Part shown: one piece after another, positions 33,941-41,266 of the stretch
Layout: every line of letters begins with the position of its first letter
How positions within the stretch are numbered: position 1 is the first letter of the stretch
Source of the DNA: CBDFHC01 sp965247585
GTDB taxonomy: Bacteria > Chloroflexota > Dehalococcoidia > Lucifugimonadales > GCA-2712585
Direction of reading: 5' to 3'
Length of the DNA stretch: 64,000 bases
Assembly (NCBI GenBank): GCA_965247585.1
Contig: CBDFHC010000002.1
Location: forward strand, 410,614-474,613
Program-made: the position numbers and the translations under genes
The notes under the pieces: model-generated
What the model was told of the DNA's origin: nothing
Databases searched by the model: none
What the model saw: the letters and a program-made list of their open reading frames with translations, nothing else

Positions 33941-36549
33941 TGCCCTTCCTCGACACCAGGAGAGACGTCCTCTTCGGTGGCCTCCGCTTCCTGTCCAACA
34001 TCATCCTTGGGCTTACGGGTGCGCTGCCTGCGCCGCTTGGCTGGTTTTGGGGCAGCGCCATTACTGGACTTCGGGGCTTCACCTTTCTCAAGGGCCTCTA
34101 TGCCCGCTCTGTACTTCTCCACCAACACCTCCGACTCCGCCTCTTTGGTGGCGGTCTCCTTCACTGGGGTGGTGTAGGAAGATGCGGCCGCTCGAATGCG
34201 GACGGCGATCTCGGGTTCACCCTCATCGGGCTTGCGCACCTTCATTGAGAATGCCGGCATCCGCTCCTCCCCCACGGTGCCTCGGACGTAGCACTGGTGC
34301 ACCGGCAGGGAGGTGATGTCATCCTCGGAGACCCGGTCCTTGCCCAGCTCCCAAACCAGGGTTCGAGCGTCGGCTCCGGCCACCTGGAAGACGGCCAGGC
34401 AGCCGATGTTGGCCAGCAGGGTGTCCTGCATGGTGCGGGAGAGGTCGGAGAGCTTGGCCAGGCTCTGGGTTGCCAGGATGAATGAAGCCCCGAACTTCCC
34501 CAGCTCGGAGAGCATGGTCTCGTAGTCCACCCCCGGCATGGACTGCATCTCATCCACCACTACCAGCACACCTCTCCTTTGACCTATAGGCACGCTCCCC
34601 TGCTCCCGTATCACGCCGTCCACCAGGTTCAGGATGGAAGCTCCCACCAGCGCCGATACGTCCCTGCCAGCCGTCCCCTGGGAGGTGGAGACCAGGAGCA
34701 CGCCACCATCTTGGATCACTCGGCGCATGTCGATGGTGGAGCGGGACTGGCCCAGGATGGCCCTGGCCTTCCGTGATGAGGCGTAGTAGGACAACCGGGT
34801 CTGTACGGGGGCCAGGGCATCGGCCTTGTACTGGCGGTGCCAGCTACGGAAGTCCCGGCCCCACCACTCCAGCAGGTAGGGGTCGCTGACCTTGGCCAAG
34901 ACCCGGCTTCTGAACTTGTCGTCCGAAAGCAGTTTCAGCCCGTCCAGGATAGTGTACTGCTCGTAGGCGTCGGTTGAAGGGTGCTCGTTGGCCTCGTGAA
35001 GGCTCTTCACCGTTTGCTCCAGGATGGACTGCATCCTGGGTCCCCACTGCTCCCACAACCCCTTGGCTATCCGCACCACCGAGTCGGCGGTGCGGTCCCT
35101 GTCGGAGAAGACCCTGGTGTCCAGGAGGTTGATGCCGGGAGCGTTCCGGTCGTCTGCCAGGTCTATGAGGCGTACTCGGTCCACCAGGGATTCTGGCACC
35201 TGGTTGAGCAGCCCTTCAACGAGGTCCGCATGGGGATCGATGACCACGATGGCGTCGGAGTCCTTCCCCTCGGCCTTCTGCTGGAGCTTGTGGGAGACGA
35301 TGTGGTGCATGAGGGTGGACTTGCCCATGCGGGTCCTTGCCACGTAGAGGTGGTGGCGGCGCAGCAGGTCGTCGGGAAAGCGGATGTCCCTTTGGGCCGT
35401 CCCTGCGGTGGAGTGGCCTATGAGGGCTCCCTCCCTCACTCCCCCGGAGGAAGGCAGGAGCACCTTGGCCCCCGAGCGCGCCACAAGGGGGGTGTCGTCC
35501 CTGGCCCCGAGCGGGTGCCATAGAGAGGCCACCTCCCTCACGCCCAATATGGTTCTCGACCCGAAGATCCCTGGGCCGGGGATGTGAAAGGAAGCAGTGG
35601 GAACCACCTGCCTGATCTTGCTCACCTTGAAGTGGGCTCCTGCGAGGTTGTCGTAGTGGCGGTAGGCTGCCGCCACCGACTCCAGGAGCGCCTTGGCCCG
35701 CTCCTTTCCATCACTCTTGGGGAGGATGGCAGTGACCTGGAGGAGGGAGTCGAAGGCCAGGCTGGAGACCTTCTCCTTGACCAGTATGGGGTCGTAGACG
35801 CGGGAACGCCGCTTCTTCCAACGCCACCATCCCCAGCCCGCCGCCACGGTCCCGGCGACTACTCCGATGCCCAAGAGTATCGTCTTCCACAGCTCCCCGC
35901 CCTGCATCCAGAAGTAGCCCTGCAAGGACCCCAGGGCTATCAAACCCAGGACGGCCATCAGTGCGCCGTCGGTCTGCAGAGGCTTGGTCTGGTAGGTGTA
36001 GGAGGCGTCCCTTCGCTCGGTCACCGGCTTCGGCAGAGCCTTGTCCAGGTAGGGCTGAGACCAGTCTGGTCCCAGGGAGGACAGCACCAGTCTGGCCACC
36101 ATGCGCTCTCCAGGGCGCAGCGACGCCATCGTCCCCAGGAGGGCGAGGATGGGGTCTGAGCCGGGGTCCAAAAGGTCGTCGTCCCGGAAGGTCCTCAGGG
36201 GAACATAGGGAGGGCCTTGCACCCTCAGGCTCATTCCCCAGGCCTCATCATCCTCTTCCAGACGCAGGGGCTCCTCCTCTGGGGGCACCTCGGCGATGCG
36301 GGCCTGGGGGTAGTGAATCGATATCTGATTCTGGACCACCTCCTTGTCCCGGCACCGGGCCATCAGGGTCACGCCGTCCATGTCCCCCGCCAGCTCCAGG
36401 GAGAAGGGCTCGGGAATGGCGATGGACCTGAGGAAGTTCTCCACCCCCAACAGGGTGCGCTCTCCGGTCCTCGGCGACGTCACCGACAGAAGCACAGGGG
36501 CCTTGCGTGTAGATCGGTTGGATAGCCAACTAATGGGATTCAGTTTCAC
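33937..36549 (-). CDS. Conjugation-type ATPase (HerA/TraG-like coupling protein)
   Basis: The 870-residue protein has two membrane helices (about residues 196-240) and an ATPase domain starting near residue 395. The P-loop reads VARTRMGKSTLMH, lacking the first Gly of the Walker A consensus, while GKS is intact; Walker B is GVLVVVDEMQS and a Gln sensor follows (LATQSLAKLS). A C-terminal Lys/Arg-rich tail (KRRRQRTRKPK) may bind DNA. It likely pumps DNA during transfer of the mobile element. The GTG start overlaps the stop of a 30-codon leader frame and has GAGGAGG upstream. Confidence 0.8.
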   Translation of the reverse strand: MKLNPISWLSNRSTRKAPVLLSVTSPRTGERTLLGVENFLRSIAIPEPFSLELAGDMDGVTLMARCRDKEVVQNQISIHYPQARIAEVPPEEEPLRLEEDDEAWGMSLRVQGPPYVPLRTFRDDDLLDPGSDPILALLGTMASLRPGERMVARLVLSSLGPDWSQPYLDKALPKPVTERRDASYTYQTKPLQTDGALMAVLGLIALGSLQGYFWMQGGELWKTILLGIGVVAGTVAAGWGWWRWKKRRSRVYDPILVKEKVSSLAFDSLLQVTAILPKSDGKERAKALLESVAAAYRHYDNLAGAHFKVSKIRQVVPTASFHIPGPGIFGSRTILGVREVASLWHPLGARDDTPLVARSGAKVLLPSSGGVREGALIGHSTAGTAQRDIRFPDDLLRRHHLYVARTRMGKSTLMHHIVSHKLQQKAEGKDSDAIVVIDPHADLVEGLLNQVPESLVDRVRLIDLADDRNAPGINLLDTRVFSDRDRTADSVVRIAKGLWEQWGPRMQSILEQTVKSLHEANEHPSTDAYEQYTILDGLKLLSDDKFRSRVLAKVSDPYLLEWWGRDFRSWHRQYKADALAPVQTRLSYYASSRKARAILGQSRSTIDMRRVIQDGGVLLVSTSQGTAGRDVSALVGASILNLVDGVIREQGSVPIGQRRGVLVVVDEMQSMPGVDYETMLSELGKFGASFILATQSLAKLSDLSRTMQDTLLANIGCLAVFQVAGADARTLVWELGKDRVSEDDITSLPVHQCYVRGTVGEERMPAFSMKVRKPDEGEPEIAVRIRAAASSYTTPVKETATKEAESEVLVEKYRAGIEALEKGEAPKSSNGAAPKPAKRRRQRTRKPKDDVGQEAEATEEDVSPGVEEGQ

Positions 36550-36638
36550 AGTGAGTCCTCCTCGTATCTCGATTCTGTTAGCGGGTACTCGTTCTCATGA
36601 TTTCGCTGTGTTGGTCGGCCAGTCGATGGCAGGACCAT
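36546..36638 (-). CDS. Short leader frame (30 codons) coupled to the conjugation ATPase
   Basis: The frame encodes MVLPSTGRPTQRNHENEYPL followed by ten more residues. It has a near-perfect ribosome site (AGGAGGTGA) five bases before its ATG. Its TGA overlaps the GTG start of the ATPase (GTGA), an arrangement typical of translational coupling. The peptide is polar and resembles nothing known to me. It could be a real small protein or only a device to load ribosomes. Confidence 0.5.
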   Translation of the reverse strand: MVLPSTGRPTQRNHENEYPLTESRYEEDSL

Positions 36639-36663
36639 GTCGTCACCTCCTGGACATGTGAGA

Positions 36664-36680
36664 GAACATGTGTTCTTATA
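36664..36680 (-). promoter_or_regulatory. LexA-like operator next to a -10 element
   Basis: GAACATGTGTTC at 36664-36675 fits the GAAC-N4-GTTC box of LexA in Gram-positive bacteria; the arms extend to AGAACA/TGTTCT. On the minus strand a -10-like TATAAG (36675-36680) lies directly upstream of it, so a repressor bound here would block transcription of the mobile-element operon. No good -35 is spaced correctly. Lines of 36681-36895 hold no gene. Confidence 0.45.
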
Positions 36681-36774
36681 GACTAGTGTGAGCCCTTCAA
36701 CCGCCAGATGCAAGGGTCATTAGGCATTAGAGACCCTGTTGAGGTCAGGGGGCTGTACAGAGATATGAGTTTTA

Positions 36775-36788
36775 TTGCAAGTTGCACG
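36775..36788. repeat. TTGCAAGTTGCA repeat, left copy
   Basis: TTGCAAGTTGCACG here recurs as TTGCAAGTTGCATG at 39515-39528 on the other side of the IS21 element. Further GTTGCATG copies lie at the IS21 junctions. Before the IS21 insertion the copies were only about 150 bp apart. They may be binding sites or an attachment-site remnant. Confidence 0.4.
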
Positions 36789-37077
36789 TCGAGTCGTGAA
36801 TGAGGCCATTTCAGAAGGAATTCAGCCCCTACAGGATGATGGCAGCGTCATGTTTGCAAGCACTTTGGGTTATTTTGGGTTAAGGGGGCGTTGCATGTCA
36901 ATGGCGGAGGCATGTTGGGCCACTGGGGCGGAGTAAAACTGTACCACCTGGTGTGTTCATGTTCAGCGAAAAAGTCCGAGCTAACTGGCCAGCATAAATG
37001 TCCGCACCACTTGTTGAGGGAAATGGCCTGCTTACGGGTGGGTCAGCAGAGGACAGGCAGGAAGGTCTTGATGCTAC

Positions 37078-37860
37078 CTATTCTTCGTGAGGCTTGTCTT
37101 GAGTTTGGGAGGCAACTCCCTCTCTGCTACGCTTGAGCCGGTAGCTCTCGCCGTTCATCTCCAGGATGTGGACGTGGTGGGTGAGGCGGTCCAGCAGGGC
37201 CCCGGTGAGCCTCTCCGACCCGAAGACCTCGGTCCACTCGTCGAAGGGAAGGTTGGTGGTCACCAGGATTGAGCCCCGCTCGTAGCGCTGGCTGAAGACC
37301 TCGAAGAGCAGTTCCGCCCCGGTGGGTGACAGGGGCACGAAGCCCAGTTCGTCGATGATCAGCAGGCTGAGGCGGGAAAGTTGTCTCTGGAGGCTGAGCA
37401 GACGTCTTTCATCCCGGGCCTCCATCAACTCGTGGACCAGGGCGGCGGCGGTGGTGAAGCCCACGGACATCCCTTTCTGGCAGGCGGCCAGGCCCAGTCC
37501 CAGGGCCACGTGGGTCTTGCCGGTGCCGCTGTTGCCGACGGCGATGACGTTCTCCCGGTTTTGGACGTATTCGCAGCGGGCCAACTCCATCACCAGCGCC
37601 TTGTTCACCGACGGGATGGCCGTAAAGTCGAAGGTGTCGAAGGTCTTGACGGCAGGGAAGCGGGCGGACCGGATCCGCCGCTCCACCATGCGCTGGTGGC
37701 GGTCGATGAGTTCCAGTTCGGCGAGCCTGAGCAGGTACCCCGGGTGGTCCACTCCCTCGGCGGCGCACTGGGCCGCCATCTTCCCGTATTCCCGGAAGAA
37801 GCTGGGCAGCTTCAGTTCCTTCAGATGGTGTTCCAGCAGCAGCGTGGACCGGCTGTTCAT
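37078..37860 (-). CDS. istB: IS21 helper ATPase, copy 1
   Basis: The 260-residue AAA+ protein assists the IstA transposase. It has Walker A GNSGTGKTH and Walker B LLIIDELGF. The ATG at 37860 (MNSRSTLLLEHHLKELKLP) overlaps the istA stop by ATGA; the longer frame upstream lies within istA and is not coding. It appears identical in length and sequence to copy 2. Confidence 0.95.
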   Translation of the reverse strand: MNSRSTLLLEHHLKELKLPSFFREYGKMAAQCAAEGVDHPGYLLRLAELELIDRHQRMVERRIRSARFPAVKTFDTFDFTAIPSVNKALVMELARCEYVQNRENVIAVGNSGTGKTHVALGLGLAACQKGMSVGFTTAAALVHELMEARDERRLLSLQRQLSRLSLLIIDELGFVPLSPTGAELLFEVFSQRYERGSILVTTNLPFDEWTEVFGSERLTGALLDRLTHHVHILEMNGESYRLKRSREGVASQTQDKPHEE

Positions 37861-39355
37861 GCCGCCCTCCCCGACAGCAATGTCATGTACTCCCCGGCGG
37901 AAGTGATACTGACCCGCACCTGGGGCAAGTAGGGATAGAGTTCCAGGTCGAGGCGGGGCGGCCGGCCCTCCAGCCGGCAGAGCACCAGATGCTTCACCGC
38001 GTCGAAGCTCAAAGCCCCCAACCGGATGGCATCCCGAACCGCGGCGTGGACCTCCCCAGGCGAAAAATGCTCGAATAGCCGCAGTACCTGGACGAACTCC
38101 CGCTTGCCCCTTCGTCCCATGCGGGACTCCAGCAACCGGCGCAGCGTGGCAAACTCCTCGGGAAGGTCCCATCCCTGCAGGGGAGCGGCCTGGTCCAGGG
38201 CCGCCGTCTTCTGCTCCAGCAGGGGCAGGTAGTGGACGGGGTCGAACACAAAATCATCCCGCTGGTAGGAGCGGTGATGGCGGGCGATGACCTCGGACCC
38301 GCAACTGATGACCACCCGGTCCACGTAGCCTTTTACCAGAACGTCCCGGTGCCCGTAGGCCACCGGGGCCGAGTAATCGTTGGTCCTGTACCTCACCAGC
38401 GACAGCGAACTCACCCGGCCTGCCTGCTTCTCGCAGGCGTCGTAGGCCACCGCCGGCAGAGGCAGCAGGGCCTCCAGGTCCCGTTCCATCCGCTGGCCTA
38501 TGCTCTCTGAGTGGCCCCTCAACCTGGCATCCATTCGCGCCAGGCAGCGACGCTCCAGGTGGGCGTTCAGCGCCTCAAAGCTCTCGAAGGACGGGACCGG
38601 CACCAGGAAGTTGCGCCGCATATAGCCGACCATCCCCTCGACCTTCCCCTTGTCGTTGCCCTTGCCGGGACGGCCGAACCGGTCCGAGAACAGGTAGTGG
38701 GACTGGAGTTCCGTGAAGGCCCGGGTGCGTTTACGGCGTCCATCCCCCAGTATCCTGGCCACCGCCAGCTTGGTGTTGTCGTACAGGATGCTCTGCGGCA
38801 CTCCGCCCAGGAATGCGAAGGCCGAGACATGGCCGTCCAGGAAGGCCTCGGTGGTCTCGGCCGGGTAAGCCTTGACGAAGCATCCGTCGCTATGGGGCAG
38901 GTCCAGGACGAAGCAGTGGGCTTTCTGTTCCACCCCGCCAATGATCACCAGGGCCTCGCCAAAGTCGCACTGGGCGTGGCCCGGCGGATGAGACAGAGGG
39001 ACGAACATCTCCTGCGACCGGCGGCGGTGCTCCCTTACGTAGTCCTTGACTATGGTGTACTGGCCGCCGAACCCATGCTCGTCCCTGAGCCGCTGGAAGA
39101 TCCGCTGGGCTGTGTGGCGCTGCTTCCTGGGACGCTTGAGGTCGTCTACCAGGATTTGGTCGATGACGGCGGTGAAGGGCTCCAGCTTAGGACGCCGGGG
39201 CGGAGTCTGTCGCCGGTAGCCCGGCGGCGCTGAGTAGGCCAGAATCTTGCGCACCGTGTCCCGGTGCAACCCGAACACCCGGGAGACTCCCGGATGCTCA
39301 TCCCATCCACCATCACCGCCCGTCGGATCCGTAGATACACGTCCACCTGGTACAT
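37857..39355 (-). pseudogene. istA: IS21 transposase, copy 1, frameshifted near its N-terminus
   Basis: Most of the DDE transposase is intact: catalytic Asp in HAQCDFGEAL, Asp in SILYDNTKLAV, Glu in DKGKVEGMVGYM. Compared with copy 2, one C is missing near 39287 (GAGACTCCC against GAGACCTCCC). This separates the normal start (MYQVDVYLRIRRAVMVDGMS, from 39355) from the rest. Translation from an alternative upstream frame would give an unrelated N-terminus instead of the helix-turn-helix. This copy is therefore likely inactive unless copy 2 supplies transposase. Confidence 0.85.
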
Positions 39356-39514
39356 CCATCCCACCACCCATAAGCACGACTTCGAACCTATGGATGGCAG
39401 AGGACGGTACATTTTTCAACCGCCACAATGTCAGGCGGTCAATCCGTCCAGGTGGTCCACTTTAGCTCCGCCTTTTACACGTTGCATGGAGAATGTGTAA
39501 AACTCAGGTCTTTT

Positions 39515-39528
39515 TTGCAAGTTGCATG
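39515..39528. repeat. TTGCAAGTTGCA repeat, right copy
   Basis: TTGCAAGTTGCATG pairs with the copy at 36775-36788. It lies about 90 bp upstream of the start of the coiled-coil protein gene and just outside the IS21 element. Confidence 0.4.
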
Positions 39529-39617
39529 CGGGAAGAGGTGGGGGTCGTTGAACGGTGGCTCCGGCGGAAGGCATCGATTGCATCGGGGCTGCCCAAATGG
39601 AATCGGGAGAGTCAATC

Positions 39618-40457
39618 ATGGAAAAGGGCGACAGCATGGAGGAGATGTCCGATCAGCGGCTCATAGCATTGCTGCGTGAGCTGGTGAAACAGAGGGGCGT
39701 CAGAGGAGCGGCGACGACTCTGAAGATAGACCCCAGGACGGTGGCTGCGAGCATGGAAGGGGGAAGCCTTTCCTGGCGGGTTCGCGAAGCGATGGAGCGG
39801 GGACTGAGGTCCGAGGTTGGCACGGGGGCCTCCCAGCGAGAGGGCAACGACTCGCAGGAGCAGAGAATTGAGCACGTGGAGCGGCGTATGGAGGCGTTGG
39901 AGAAGGAGGTTCGCAGCGCTCAGGAAGCTGATACCGCAGAAGCGTGGACAGAAGTGGATCGCAGGCTGGACGGATTCGCCCAGGCATTGAGAGAGATGAA
40001 CGGCAGGCTCACTCGGTTGGAGCAAGCCAAAGAGAAGGAACCGGAGGATGTGGAGCCAAGGGCCGTCGATTCAAGGAGGGAGGCTAGGCGCGTTTATCAC
40101 AGTAGCTACTTCGGCTTCGGCGTGATCAGCAAGGAGCCGCATCCCGGCGAGGAGCTATCCTACGGCCCTGGAATGCCTCTGGTGGAGGAGTGGCGGCGGC
40201 TGAACAAGGAGCGGGAGGTCGGAACTAAGCTCACTCAGGCCAAGACTAGAGAGCGAATCATGGAGCTGGAGATCGCCATGCTGGCTGAATACAAGCTGAC
40301 GTTGCCGCCAGGGTCATCTCCCCTGGACGACTTCACTCGGGGCGCAGAATTGGACTGGAGGGAGAGGGCGCTGGAGAACATCCAGAGAGAGCGGGCACAG
40401 AGAGCCCTGCTCAGATGGGTCCGCCGGGTGTGTACCCTGGGGCTGTGGTGGAAGTAG
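39618..40457 (+). CDS. Helix-turn-helix and coiled-coil protein of unknown function
   Basis: The ~279-residue protein begins with a segment that looks like a DNA-binding helix-turn-helix (LRELVKQRGVRGAATTLKID then PRTVAASMEGG). Next is a long coiled coil (EQRIEHVERRMEALEKEVRS) and an Arg/Glu-rich helical C-terminus. No signal peptide or membrane segment is seen. The start at 39618 has GGGAGAG upstream; ATGs at 39597 and 39636 are also possible. It is the only plus-strand gene between 22 and 52 kb outside IS elements and faces the lipoprotein array. A regulator is a fair guess. Confidence 0.62.
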   Translation: MEKGDSMEEMSDQRLIALLRELVKQRGVRGAATTLKIDPRTVAASMEGGSLSWRVREAMERGLRSEVGTGASQREGNDSQEQRIEHVERRMEALEKEVRSAQEADTAEAWTEVDRRLDGFAQALREMNGRLTRLEQAKEKEPEDVEPRAVDSRREARRVYHSSYFGFGVISKEPHPGEELSYGPGMPLVEEWRRLNKEREVGTKLTQAKTRERIMELEIAMLAEYKLTLPPGSSPLDDFTRGAELDWRERALENIQRERAQRALLRWVRRVCTLGLWWK

Positions 40458-40525
40458 TCGAGAACTGCGCTTAGGCCGATCAACTACTCATGTGGGGGCT
40501 TTCGTTGCCCGATGGTCAGGCCGTA

Positions 40526-41242
40526 TCAACGCGGGCACACATCTCCACTGACGCTCTTTCCGCGGTCCCTGAACCTCGTGCCGATTCTGTAGCAGTAGTC
40601 ACGGCTCCCGTTTTCGTCAGTGAAGTCAAATGTCCCATAGGGTACTGTAGCAATGACATCGTAGACCCCCTCGGTTGACTTTCTTCGGAGTACGAGCGAA
40701 TCGAGCGAGCCAAACTGGCGGAGATCAACGGCTGCCCATGTCAGTCTGACACCTTCGTTAATAGCTTCTGCTACCACGTCGGTTGCAGCCAGTGGCCACG
40801 GGGGAGGCAGGTATGGCTCCCCTGCACCCATGTAATCGCAGAACTCATCCGACCATCCGGACGCTGAGTTGCCCAAGACCGCGCGACCCCGATAGCAATA
40901 GCCGGTGTGATTCCACGGAGCGATATGGCCTGGGCCGTTGGCCGGATGAGTGGCCGCTCCGGGAGAGGTTGACGCGAGGTGTACCCAGTAGGGGACATCA
41001 CTGAACCTCCATTGTAACTCGAATGATACAGCGCTCTGGTTTGGATTGTTCCACTGCAAGAGTGCGAATTCCCCACTTGGGAGCTTCCCCATAGAGAAAC
41101 TCTCCGGCGGGTGCCAGCTTTCCGTAGGCTCTAGAGTCGCTGCCGATGGCGTTTGAGATGAACAAGCCACTGTACAGACAAGAATTACCGCCAGCCCTAG
41201 CATAGGAATCCCAGATAGTTGCCAACGGCTCACTTTACGCAT
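40526..41242 (-). CDS. Lipoprotein with fibronectin type III-like domains
   Basis: The 238-residue protein has a lipoprotein signal (VCTVAC lipobox near residue 27). Two Ig-like or FN3-like domains follow: the first with FALLQWNNPNQSAVSFELQW, the second with NEGVRLTWAAVDLRQFGSLD and ending YCYRIGTRFRDRGKS. Several Cys could form disulfides outside the cell. It is the last gene of the minus-strand secreted-protein array and lies 24 bp after the next gene upstream. Binding of a protein or glycan is plausible but not shown. Confidence 0.78.
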   Translation of the reverse strand: MRKVSRWQLSGIPMLGLAVILVCTVACSSQTPSAATLEPTESWHPPESFSMGKLPSGEFALLQWNNPNQSAVSFELQWRFSDVPYWVHLASTSPGAATHPANGPGHIAPWNHTGYCYRGRAVLGNSASGWSDEFCDYMGAGEPYLPPPWPLAATDVVAEAINEGVRLTWAAVDLRQFGSLDSLVLRRKSTEGVYDVIATVPYGTFDFTDENGSRDYCYRIGTRFRDRGKSVSGDVCPR

Positions 41243-41266
41243 GCCCTTTCCATCGCCAGCGGTGTT

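Larger units (their letters stand above)
36896..39479. mobile_element. IS21-family element, copy 1, complete with target duplication
   Basis: The left end TGTCAATGGCGGAG (36896-36909) and the complement of the right end, TGTAAAAGGCGGAG (ending at 39479), match at 12 of 14 bases. Inner repeats containing ACCACCTGG are found at both ends. CGTTGCA occurs directly outside both ends (36889-36895 and 39480-39486), a 7-bp target duplication, or 9 bp if the following TG is counted. The body is nearly identical to copy 2 at 55147-57723. A one-base deletion breaks istA. Confidence 0.88.

Noticed and set aside
36891..37136. An 81-codon plus-strand frame found twice (also at 55160-55384)
   Set aside because: It lies wholly in the IS21 end and overlaps istB on the opposite strand. 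It is duplicated only because the IS is duplicated.
37860..38172. N-terminal extension of istB (also in copy 2)
   Set aside because: The ~100 extra codons are within istA in another frame, and the family start MNSRSTLLLEHHL with an ATGA overlap fits better.
38511..39233. 240-codon plus-strand frame within IS21 (repeated at 56759-57481)
   Set aside because: It is the opposite strand of istA, has no start signals and mirrors its codon pattern.
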